In this document: positions 1 through 6,794 of the stretch, piece by piece
Numbering within the stretch: position 1 is the first letter of the stretch
Layout: every line of letters begins with the position of its first letter
NCBI GenBank assembly: GCA_007124415.1
Contig: SLFE01000086.1
Span: forward strand, 1-15,621
Reading direction: 5' to 3'
DNA from: Waddliaceae bacterium
Lineage (GTDB): Bacteria; Chlamydiota; Chlamydiia; Chlamydiales; SLFE01
DNA length: 15,621 bases
Notes under the pieces: generated by a model
What the model saw: only the letters and a program-made list of their open reading frames with translations
The model's database searches: none
What the model was told of the DNA's origin: nothing
Program-made: the position numbers and the translations under genes

Positions 1-3000
1 AAATAGCGACTATCGATGAAAATGCGGGCCTGCCCCTGGAAACTGTCGCTGTCGATGCTCCCGACCCCGCAAGAGTCGAGACGACCTCGCTCGAAGATCT
101 TGACACAACCATAGATGTCTTTAGATATGAAGAAACAATAATCGATCATATCGCCGTTCGAGAGGATTTAAACGCACTGATTGATTTGATAAACGATTCC
201 GATGCTTCTACTGTCGGAGAGACCTTCGCTATTCAATACAATAATCTGGTGGACTTTTTCAACGCGTCAGTCAGAGAACTTCAAAGTCAACGGGCCGTCT
301 TGAACAACTACATCGTCAATGATGCAGATAAAATTCCCGAAATCAACATCGACCCCCTGGAAAAAATCAGCGACAGTACGACGACTCCATTGTCTTCGAT
401 AAACACTGCCAATCCACCGATGCCGAGTTTCAGATTGCTTGACGCCCGCAACAACATCAGAGAAATTGTCAACGAGTTGGATGATGTAATCAACAGCATC
501 AACGGAAGCGATCTTCCCTTGGATCCGAGCCTTGTCAACGACTACAATTCCCTGGTAAACCAATACAACAATGCACTGTCGGCCTATAAAGGTGAAATTA
601 ACAATTATAACAACATCGTTGAGGACTTTTTTAAGCTTCCTCAAACGGATATCGAAGAGCTTGAAAGCATCGGCACTGAACCGGATCTCCCTCTGGCTTT
701 CCCCGCCATCCCTGCCAGCGAAATCTTATTGCCGATCGGCAGAAGATATCAGGACGCGGCCAATGATTTTATCGCAATCAGGGAAGAGCTGAACGATCTG
801 ATTTTTGACATAATCTCGGACGACATGATCGATGAAGACCGTGTCGAGCAGTACAACGGTCTAGTTGATCAATATAACACAGCCCTTGCCGTGTTGCTAA
901 ATGAGATCAACCTCTTAAATTCGGTTGTCCCTGAAGGCTCGGAAATTCAGGATCCCGGCATTGAGACGCTTGAAGAAATCAACATCAATACCGCACCTTC
1001 GTCCCTTGAGGAGATCGTAGCCGATCCTCCGGAAATCGACCCCATCTCCTTTTTCAGCGATGCCGCCGACATTTACAACGAAGCAGTTTCAGACTTTCTC
1101 GAGGCCAGAGACGTGTTCAATGCCGTCCTTGAAGACATTAACGACGCATTCAACGATCCCGCATTTAATTTCGAAACAGATTACGAAGCGCTTAAAGACC
1201 TGCACAACGCCGCTTTAATAGATTACAACGCGGCGCTTAACAATTTGCTGGAAGAAAGGGATGTGTGGAACAACTTCGTCGACAAACATGCAAGGGGCGC
1301 CAACAACGTCCTCTTCGATCATCACGGCGATAAAGCCCCCCTTCCCGATGATCCCGCAGACATCCCTCCTCCCAGATCAAATGTCAGCGTCCTGAGCATT
1401 AATCGAGATCTCAACCAATTCGAAGATGTCAGAACCGGCCGAAGCCGCGAGCTGACCAATTTTGTCAGAAATCTTCTCTCCTCCCCAACAGATATTCTGG
1501 CTCTGTTAGAACTGGCGTCTCAGGACAGAAACCTGTTATCGCTCATCTTTTTAGCCCGGGGCAAAGCGACAAGCGAACTTTACCAACCAATTGCGACTGC
1601 GGCAAGCGCCGCCGGCGGATCCCCTTCGGCCCAAGGAGCCGGCCTGGCAAGCCTTGTTCTCGGCCTCGCGAGTCCGAGAATTCAATCGGCGCTCAGCTCA
1701 ATCGAGCTCACCGAAGCTATTGAAGGCTTATTTGAGTCTGCGGACGCCAGCCCTCCGGCCGGACTGCCCGGATTAGTCCAAAGCATCACCACAAATGGCG
1801 GAGTCGGAGCTGCTTTGTCCAGCACCCGGTTTGCGCTCAAATTGGTGGCCGACTTTTTAGAAGTCTTAAGCCCCGAATCGTTTCCCGTCAACCTCGCCGC
1901 GGCCCTGGGAATGTCGCAAGCTCTCGCATCCATTTCAAATAACGGCGGTTTTTCCGAAATCACCAGAAGCGCCCTCTCCGGAGTCGGCTCAATTGACGGC
2001 CTTCCCAATGACAACCAAGAGGCCTTGTTTGATTCGATCGGCAACTTATCGGCCTTCACCCTTGTGTTCGCGGCCGCCGCGGATCTTGGAAACGTCGTGA
2101 ACAAAGCGCCGCAGCTTGCCTTGGGCACCCTTGCCTTGAACCTGTCTTTCGGCATCAGCGGAACCCAGCTGGATTTAAGAGAGGCGATCAAATCCATTAA
2201 AAACGTCCTTGGAGATGAGCAGCTGCCCGGCCTGCAGCAAACCCTTGCCGAGGCCTTTGCCGATATTCTGGCAGCCGGAGGAATAGAAGGCGACGCCTCC
2301 GAAGAGCTGGCCGTCAGGCTTGCAAGCGATCTATTCGCAGCGGAGGACCCCGAATCGATTCTAAGAGAAATTGCGCCTGAGGCGCTGCAGGGCCCCTTGG
2401 CCAACTTAGTGGCCCTCGCCTCGTTCTCCCCCGATCAAGCCCTCTTTGAAGACCTGCTTCTACTGGCCGAAAGAGAAGGAGGCTTGGATGCCGTAGAAAA
2501 CCGCTTTCGAAGAAGAGGAATCGACGAAGATCTCGCATCGGATTTTATCGATATTGCCGGACAGGACCAAAGCGCGTTAAGAAGCATAGCCCAGCTGGAA
2601 GCGCGGCTCGGACCGGAGGCCGTCCAAGCGGGATTCACAGCCCTCAGAGACTTGGAGATCGCCTCTTCGCTCAATCAAAAACTGAAAGGAGAATTAGGGC
2701 AGTCCGACGCACAAAGCCTGATACGGGAAGCTCTGACAAGTATCAATTCACTCGACAACATCCAAGAAAGGATCATTAGAGAGTTTGTAGAAGAGGAGCA
2801 AATCGAGGCCGTTCGGACAGCGGCCGATGCGGCCAAAGAGCTCTTTAGAGAGCGCGAGGAGCCAAGCCTGTATCTCAGCCGGCTGCAGCAGCCGACAAGA
2901 GCCATGATCCACGCAGCCTCTTCTATAATGGCAGAAGGGACCCTGCCGCCGAGCACGGCCCCTGGATTGCGGACTTTCCCCTCATCGGCAAGCCGAGAGA

Positions 3001-3017
3001 TTGATTTCCGCGTGTAA
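1..3017 (+). CDS. Large helical-repeat protein, 5' end outside window (putative secreted T3SS-associated protein)
   Basis: The frame is open from the window edge (first full codon at base 3), so this is the C-terminal 1,004 residues of a larger protein ending at TAA 3015-3017. A TTG at 186 is internal: the upstream codons continue the same repeat pattern. The N-terminal ~430 residues of the fragment hold four tandem units of about 103-117 residues. Each has a helix of the type REELNxLIxxIN, then a helix with the core (Q/D)YNxALxxLLxE, then a Pro/Asp-rich linker. The C-terminal ~550 residues are Ala/Leu/Gly-rich predicted helices without clear membrane segments and end in a charged coiled-coil-like stretch. 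There is no cysteine anywhere. The family is not recognised. One more copy of the module lies in the next gene. A secreted effector or surface-exposed T3SS-associated protein is my inference from context and composition only. Confidence 0.85.
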   Translation, partial: IATIDENAGLPLETVAVDAPDPARVETTSLEDLDTTIDVFRYEETIIDHIAVREDLNALIDLINDSDASTVGETFAIQYNNLVDFFNASVRELQSQRAVLNNYIVNDADKIPEINIDPLEKISDSTTTPLSSINTANPPMPSFRLLDARNNIREIVNELDDVINSINGSDLPLDPSLVNDYNSLVNQYNNALSAYKGEINNYNNIVEDFFKLPQTDIEELESIGTEPDLPLAFPAIPASEILLPIGRRYQDAANDFIAIREELNDLIFDIISDDMIDEDRVEQYNGLVDQYNTALAVLLNEINLLNSVVPEGSEIQDPGIETLEEININTAPSSLEEIVADPPEIDPISFFSDAADIYNEAVSDFLEARDVFNAVLEDINDAFNDPAFNFETDYEALKDLHNAALIDYNAALNNLLEERDVWNNFVDKHARGANNVLFDHHGDKAPLPDDPADIPPPRSNVSVLSINRDLNQFEDVRTGRSRELTNFVRNLLSSPTDILALLELASQDRNLLSLIFLARGKATSELYQPIATAASAAGGSPSAQGAGLASLVLGLASPRIQSALSSIELTEAIEGLFESADASPPAGLPGLVQSITTNGGVGAALSSTRFALKLVADFLEVLSPESFPVNLAAALGMSQALASISNNGGFSEITRSALSGVGSIDGLPNDNQEALFDSIGNLSAFTLVFAAAADLGNVVNKAPQLALGTLALNLSFGISGTQLDLREAIKSIKNVLGDEQLPGLQQTLAEAFADILAAGGIEGDASEELAVRLASDLFAAEDPESILREIAPEALQGPLANLVALASFSPDQALFEDLLLLAEREGGLDAVENRFRRRGIDEDLASDFIDIAGQDQSALRSIAQLEARLGPEAVQAGFTALRDLEIASSLNQKLKGELGQSDAQSLIREALTSINSLDNIQERIIREFVEEEQIEAVRTAADAAKELFREREEPSLYLSRLQQPTRAMIHAASSIMAEGTLPPSTAPGLRTFPSSASREIDFRV
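114..1316 (+). repeat. Four tandem protein-coding modules (YN-helix repeat)
   Basis: Four diverged units are visible at protein level. Their 20-residue core helices are encoded at 255-314, 561-620, 870-929 and 1221-1280, so the spacing is 306, 309 and 351 bases. The cores align without gaps around (Q/D)YN at the start, a middle E, and a closing N-x-(V/I). Each is preceded by a helix rich in R/E-L/V-N-x-L/V. Only the protein pattern is conserved; the DNA of the units is diverged, so the duplication is old. Confidence 0.75.
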
Positions 3018-3027
3018 AGACATAATT

Positions 3028-3056
3028 TTGATTAATAAAAAAAATTATAGTATAAT
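3028..3056 (+). promoter_or_regulatory. Primary-sigma-factor promoter (TTGATT-17-TATAAT)
   Basis: TTGATT at 3028-3033 and a perfect TATAAT at 3051-3056 are separated by 17 bases, the ideal spacing for a housekeeping (sigma-66/sigma-70 type) promoter. Transcription would start near 3063 and give a 5' leader of about 60 bases before the ATG at 3123. The 105-base gap is very AT-rich against a roughly 50% G+C background. The -10 is bracketed by an inverted repeat (TTATAG 3045-3050, CTATAA 3061-3066) that could serve as an operator. Confidence 0.7.
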
Positions 3057-3088
3057 ATAACTATAAGGAAAAATACAATAATAATGAA

Positions 3089-3111
3089 ATTAATAATATT
3101 TAGTTATTAAT
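3089..3111 (+). repeat. AT-only inverted repeat in the leader of the 3123 gene
   Basis: ATTAATAA (3089-3096) and TTATTAAT (3104-3111) form a perfect 8-bp inverted repeat with a 7-base loop, ending 2 bases before the Shine-Dalgarno AGGAG (3113-3117). As RNA it would be weak because it is all A-U. As DNA it could be a protein binding site. It may also simply reflect the AT-rich composition. Confidence 0.35.
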
Positions 3112-3122
3112 AAGGAGTCATC

Positions 3123-4817
3123 ATGTCATCCACAGTTAGTTTAAATATTAAAGGGCTGCAGGACCCTGTACAGGTTCACGGCGAGTATACCGATGAAATT
3201 GTCAATACGTACTGGGCTCCCAGATTTGAAACAATCGCCCAGATTTTCGGCAAAAACGCCGCTCTTGACTCTCTTGCCGAGGACCCCGACCCGAACTTTG
3301 AGGATCTGACCCCCGAAGACGCGTTAGAATTGTGGGAAGCTGTCAACGAACTGAAAAACGCAGCCGCAAATGGGATCGATAGGGCCACAGGCCAGCCCGT
3401 CCCTCCCGGCCAAGAGCCTCAGGAAAGGGTTTTCTTCCTGACGATTGAAATGGGCTCAGCGCTGAACAGGCTGATAAAATCCCTGGATTCAGTGGGCTTT
3501 GACACAATCAATCCCCCCGACATTTCGGACCCGAATCTCGTCACTCAAATGAGACGCTGGCAGGACTTGGACGATGTAGGCCTTAGGGACATCCTGGTCA
3601 GAATGGGAAACGCCATTGGCAGCAACCGGACGCTGCAGGCCCTGATCGAGCTTGAATACGTGAAAGCGGGCAATGACCTCATAGGCGCCCAGCTCGAAGA
3701 GCTCGACGAGGCGCTCAAACTCACAAAAGAAATTCTTGATACGCTCGGATTGGCGCAATCGCTGCACAACAAAATATCATCTGCGACCCGGTCGGTCAAC
3801 AACGAAGAAGACGAATTTTTTACCTGGGTTCCGGATAAGATTCAGTGGAATCCCCAACAGCTCAATCTGGCGGATTTTCCAAGCAGTGCAGCAAGTGCTG
3901 TTAATATTTATAACCAACATGTCGGGTTTTATATTTACAGAAGAGATAAGATCAATGAATTCCTTGAAAATGAAGATATAGAGCGCCCGATACGGAACCG
4001 CGATGACATCGTAGAGTTAACAAAACTTATTGAAGACTACAACAACGATGCTAGAGCCCTGGAGATTTACAGAAACGAGCTGAACGACTTAGTCAACGAT
4101 GAAGATCTGAAGGTAACTATTCAAATACCGGAGCTGCAAGTGCCTCCCCCAATCAACGTATTAAGAGAAGACTCGCAAGGGGACCGCCGAAGATTTGCCA
4201 GCGGAGGAGGAGACCTGGGCTATTCGGTTCGGGTTTTCGATCAAACGCCTCCGCCCCCCGGCTCCCGTGATGCGGACTTTATCGATACATTCAACAACCC
4301 CGAAGAGTACACAAGGGCGATCGATTCGGCCTTGGACCGGGCTTTCAAGGACCCGCTTGGAACGGTTATCGACGTAACAGAGGCGGATATCAATCAATTT
4401 ATCAGGCTGCAAAACGAATTGGTTCAGCATAAAGACAGATTAAAGCAGCTCAACCCGGACTCGCCCCTTATCGAACGGCTAGAAACCCTTCTCTCGGACA
4501 TGACACAGGCTCCTGCCAACCGCCCGGTTGCGATGACAGACACCGGATTTATCATAGGAGACAACGCCGAAGACCCGCTCAACAGGCTTTTATTCTGGAT
4601 ATCGGACGGCTACCACGTCCGGGATAATATCGACGCAGGGGTCAACCAGCGCCACTTGACCGAAGCGATCACTAATGCCCAGGGTCTTAACGATACGCAA
4701 AAAGAGGATCTCAGACGATTTATATACCTGTTCGAGCAGTTTTACAAATCGTCCAGCTCCATGCTCCAGGCGATTGACCGCATGATTAATAAAATGGCGC
4801 AAAACATTAAAGGTTAA
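3123..4817 (+). CDS. 564-aa module protein, putative T3SS-secreted protein
   Basis: The ATG at 3123 follows GGAG (3114-3117) by 5 bases and lies downstream of a strong housekeeping-type promoter. The family is not recognised. Residues ~30-220 look helical. Residues ~257-327 contain one copy of the helical module repeated in the upstream gene: an IYN-containing helix near 262, then a DYN-led core at 305-324. The module is followed by a Pro-rich linker (IPELQVPPP, 335-343) that matches the linkers between the upstream units. A disordered Gly/Pro/Arg-rich stretch spans ~345-385. The C-terminus (533-564) is an amphipathic helix, reminiscent of the C-terminal helices of T3SS needle, filament or tip subunits. 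There is no cysteine, no signal peptide and no membrane segment. I infer a soluble secreted T3SS substrate or extracellular component related to the upstream protein. The linker contains a P-x-L-x-x-P string (336-341), but mid-protein, so its meaning is doubtful. Confidence 0.85.
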   Translation: MSSTVSLNIKGLQDPVQVHGEYTDEIVNTYWAPRFETIAQIFGKNAALDSLAEDPDPNFEDLTPEDALELWEAVNELKNAAANGIDRATGQPVPPGQEPQERVFFLTIEMGSALNRLIKSLDSVGFDTINPPDISDPNLVTQMRRWQDLDDVGLRDILVRMGNAIGSNRTLQALIELEYVKAGNDLIGAQLEELDEALKLTKEILDTLGLAQSLHNKISSATRSVNNEEDEFFTWVPDKIQWNPQQLNLADFPSSAASAVNIYNQHVGFYIYRRDKINEFLENEDIERPIRNRDDIVELTKLIEDYNNDARALEIYRNELNDLVNDEDLKVTIQIPELQVPPPINVLREDSQGDRRRFASGGGDLGYSVRVFDQTPPPPGSRDADFIDTFNNPEEYTRAIDSALDRAFKDPLGTVIDVTEADINQFIRLQNELVQHKDRLKQLNPDSPLIERLETLLSDMTQAPANRPVAMTDTGFIIGDNAEDPLNRLLFWISDGYHVRDNIDAGVNQRHLTEAITNAQGLNDTQKEDLRRFIYLFEQFYKSSSSMLQAIDRMINKMAQNIKG

Positions 4818-4819
4818 TA

Positions 4820-4837
4820 TTGGCACGCTCTTTGCAT
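4820..4837 (+). promoter_or_regulatory. Sigma-54 (RpoN) promoter, perfect consensus
   Basis: TTGGCACGCTCTTTGCAT matches the sigma-54 consensus YTGGCACG-N4-TTGCW at every defined position. The invariant GG (4822-4823) and GC (4834-4835) are exactly 10 bases apart. It begins 3 bases after the stop of the previous gene and 54 bases before the next ATG. Transcription would start about 12 bases past the GC, near 4846, and leave a leader of ~27 bases. Sigma-54 promoters need an AAA+ activator; in Chlamydia this is the CtcB/CtcC (AtoS/AtoC-like) two-component system. No activator site was identified. Confidence 0.85.
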
Positions 4838-4873
4838 GAGGTGTCAAATAATAAAATATTATAGGAGGACCCG

Positions 4874-6151
4874 ATGACAACAAGCAACGGTCCCGGTCCA
4901 TTTGACAATCTTCCAAACCCTGTAGAAGACTATTTCGTAACCTTGGAAAGGTTGAATTTTAAGTTCGAAAGGGAAGACACGGTCGCGCCCGCCGACTTCG
5001 ACGGCCAGCCGACAAGGCTTTATGATGACACTATCGGTGAAGCTTTTGGAAACTTCCAAGACGCCAACAATTTCTTCTTCAGCCTCTATCAAACGCTGGT
5101 CCCGAGCAGCGGCCGCCCGCCTCTTGCCAACTTTGAGGCCAAAGAATCCTGGCAGGCATTTCTCGAGGCAGTCGGCGCGCCGCAAGCCGGCGGCGACAAT
5201 GAAAAGCTTGAAGAAATCTTCACAAACCACTTCAAAATTCAGCACGGCATCCCCTTTGATGCATCCGGCGACTTAGGAGACTTCGAGGTGCTCTATCAGG
5301 CGCTCGGCGTGCCGGGGACAAGGGAAGAATTTTTACAAAAAGTCCTCGATGATGCGATGACCCTGTTCCTCACTCGGTTCACTTTTACGGTGCCAGATGA
5401 AGCCAAGCTGCCTCAGGGAGGCCCCGATCCGGACTTCGACTGGGTCGAAGAATTCACGAAAAATGTCCGCCGGTTCTTTACAGCCAGGGCCGGGGTGGAT
5501 GTCGCATCGTTTCCGCTTGGCTCGGCGGTGAACCTGAGCTTGTATCAAAGGATATTCAACCAGTTTGTCCCTCAGCCTCCGATAAAACCGTTTGAAGAGG
5601 TGCTCAGAGAATTTTACAACGACACAGTGGCCAGCGAACGTTTTTTCCTGCCCAGCCACCATCTTGGAGGGTGGATGGAAAAAGTGCAGCAAAGGCAGGC
5701 TGTCGAAAGCGGAACCGAGCTGACGATTGCAGGAACCAATTCAGGAAAAACGATCATTATCATGCAATTGCTTGCTCTATTGGTTCAGGTGATCGACACG
5801 CTGCAAAATGTCGCCGCAGCTCAAGGTGAAAGGCTTCAATTTTATGCCGGAATACAGCGGGCCTATACCGACTTGATCGCTCAAGTGCCCACCCTTGACG
5901 GACAAACGCTTGATGATATCGGAAGAATCTCGGACGACGACAAACGAAACAGAGTAGTCGCAGGGCACTTCCAATCGACTGCCCAGGCCGTCACCGAAAC
6001 ACTGCGACAGTATAGAAGCATTGCCGGCGACGAGGCCAATCAGCACCAGACCAGCGTTAACCAAAGCAACGAAATAGTTCAGCAACAAACGCAACTAGGA
6101 ACCACTCTGCTTCAACAATTAAGCTCGATCTTAACCAACATGTTCAAATAA
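4874..6151 (+). CDS. 425-aa protein in tip-protein (LcrV-like) position; putative hydrophilic T3SS component
   Basis: The ATG at 4874 has a strong AGGAGG (4863-4868), 5 bases upstream, and its own sigma-54 promoter. The family is not recognised from sequence. There is no signal peptide, transmembrane segment or cysteine. The N-terminal ~260 residues are mixed and rich in Phe, Pro and Asp. Residues ~265-345 and ~362-425 read as two long helices, the last ending in a Gln-rich amphipathic segment (397-425), as in tip and filament proteins that pack a long C-terminal coiled coil. Yersinia lcrV and similar tip genes sit just before the SycD/LcrH chaperone gene, as here, which suggests a hydrophilic translocator or tip role; this is inference from context. 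Residues 286-293 (AGTNSGKT) fit the Walker A pattern, but no Walker B or other ATPase motif is visible, so nucleotide binding is doubtful. It could equally be an effector. Confidence 0.85.
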   Translation: MTTSNGPGPFDNLPNPVEDYFVTLERLNFKFEREDTVAPADFDGQPTRLYDDTIGEAFGNFQDANNFFFSLYQTLVPSSGRPPLANFEAKESWQAFLEAVGAPQAGGDNEKLEEIFTNHFKIQHGIPFDASGDLGDFEVLYQALGVPGTREEFLQKVLDDAMTLFLTRFTFTVPDEAKLPQGGPDPDFDWVEEFTKNVRRFFTARAGVDVASFPLGSAVNLSLYQRIFNQFVPQPPIKPFEEVLREFYNDTVASERFFLPSHHLGGWMEKVQQRQAVESGTELTIAGTNSGKTIIIMQLLALLVQVIDTLQNVAAAQGERLQFYAGIQRAYTDLIAQVPTLDGQTLDDIGRISDDDKRNRVVAGHFQSTAQAVTETLRQYRSIAGDEANQHQTSVNQSNEIVQQQTQLGTTLLQQLSSILTNMFK

Positions 6152-6161
6152 TTTTGAACGA

Positions 6162-6178
6162 TGGCAAGGCATTTGCTT
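6162..6178 (+). promoter_or_regulatory. Sigma-54 (RpoN) promoter of the translocon operon
   Basis: TGGCAAGGCATTTGCTT keeps the invariant GG (6163-6164) and GC (6175-6176) exactly 10 bases apart and matches TGGCACG-N4-TTGCW except for one base (A for C at 6167). Its distance to the next ATG (35 bases from GC to start) nearly equals that of the promoter at 4820 (39 bases). Predicted start is near 6188. The -12 part lies in a perfect 7-bp inverted repeat, TTTGCTT (6172-6178) / AAGCAAA (6180-6186), and a 10-base palindrome AAAGGCCTTT follows at 6184-6193. No housekeeping-type promoter is seen in this gap. Confidence 0.72.
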
Positions 6179-6193
6179 AAAGCAAAGGCCTTT
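6172..6193 (+). repeat. Overlapping palindromes at the sigma-54 -12 element and start site
   Basis: TTTGCTT-A-AAGCAAA (6172-6186) is a perfect inverted repeat, and AAAGGCCTTT (6184-6193) is a perfect palindrome overlapping its right arm. Together they cover the -12 element and the expected transcription start. They could form an operator for a repressor or a small hairpin in the leader. It is not a good intrinsic terminator because no T-run follows. Confidence 0.45.
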
Positions 6194-6210
6194 AAACCGG
6201 GAGGATTTGT

Positions 6211-6780
6211 ATGGGCTCGCCCAAAGAAACCATTCAGCAAGAAATCGATAAAAAGATGGCAGACAAGCCGGAGAAAGAAAAAAACGAACTCAAAAAGTTC
6301 GCCTCTGATCTCACCAAGGGCAAGAACCCGAAGGAAGCTATGGGCCTGAGCGATGACTATATCGAAGGGATGTACAGCTTTGCCTACCGCCTTTACTCAA
6401 CGGGAAAATACGATCAGGCGCTTCAATTGTTCCAGCTGCTTGTCATGCTCGACCCCACGCAATCGCGTTATCTTCTGGGCCTTGCGGCCTGCTTCCACAT
6501 GCTCAAGGAATACGAAAACGCTTCCTCAAGCTATATGCTATGCAGCGTTGTGGATCCTGACGATCCGCTCCCTTACTACCACGCATCGGATTGCTTCATT
6601 CAAATCGAAAATCCTCGCATGGCCTACGATTCTCTGAAAATATGCATCGCAAAGTGCGGAGACGATGAAAAATATAAACAAGTGAAAGACCGCGCAGAAG
6701 TTTCGTTGGATATTTTGAAAAAAAGCTACAGCCCTAAAAAAAACAAAAAAAATAAAAAGAAAAAAGCAGCCGGAGGATAG
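6211..6780 (+). CDS. SycD/LcrH-family class II T3SS chaperone 1
   Basis: This TPR chaperone binds hydrophobic translocators (YopB/YopD type) in the cytosol and keeps them soluble until secretion. The family is clear from three TPR units at ~53-154: AYRLYSTGKYDQA (58-70), LDPTQSRYLLGLAAC (80-94), MLKEYENA (97-104), and DPDDPLPYYHASDC (115-128). These match the SycD/SicA/IpgC pattern, including the YxxGxYxxA and DPxxPxxYYHAxxC blocks. The N-terminal ~45 residues are a charged helix; the tail (176-185) is almost pure Lys/Asn. At 189 aa it is slightly longer than the usual ~160-170, because of both ends. It is about 44% identical over the TPR part to chaperone 2 in the same operon. The ATG at 6211 has GGGAGG 6 bases upstream and is the first gene after the sigma-54 promoter. 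It probably corresponds to chlamydial LcrH/Scc-type chaperones; which paralogue cannot be decided here. Confidence 0.93.
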   Translation: MGSPKETIQQEIDKKMADKPEKEKNELKKFASDLTKGKNPKEAMGLSDDYIEGMYSFAYRLYSTGKYDQALQLFQLLVMLDPTQSRYLLGLAACFHMLKEYENASSSYMLCSVVDPDDPLPYYHASDCFIQIENPRMAYDSLKICIAKCGDDEKYKQVKDRAEVSLDILKKSYSPKKNKKNKKKKAAGG

Positions 6781-6794
6781 GAGGAGAAGTCATT

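Noticed and set aside
186..188. TTG as start of the first gene
   Set aside because: The frame is open to the window edge, and codons before 186 encode the beginning of the same repeat unit, so the true start is outside.
1682..2404. 240-codon minus-strand frame
   Set aside because: Antisense to the Ala/Leu-rich part of the large repeat protein; Ser/Ala-rich composition typical of shadow frames and no start signals.
4141..4150. P-x-L-x-x-P string in the 3123 protein as a chaperone-binding site
   Set aside because: PELQVP is at residues 336-341, in a linker that matches the Pro-rich linkers of the upstream repeat protein; docking motifs lie near the N-terminus. Kept only as a remark.
6172..6193. 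Intrinsic terminator after the 425-aa gene
   Set aside because: The inverted repeats are short, overlap each other and lack a following T-run; they fit an operator better.
6161..6349. Small plus-strand frame starting upstream of chaperone 1
   Set aside because: Its start codon lies inside the sigma-54 promoter, it has no ribosome site, and it overlaps the well-supported chaperone gene in another frame.
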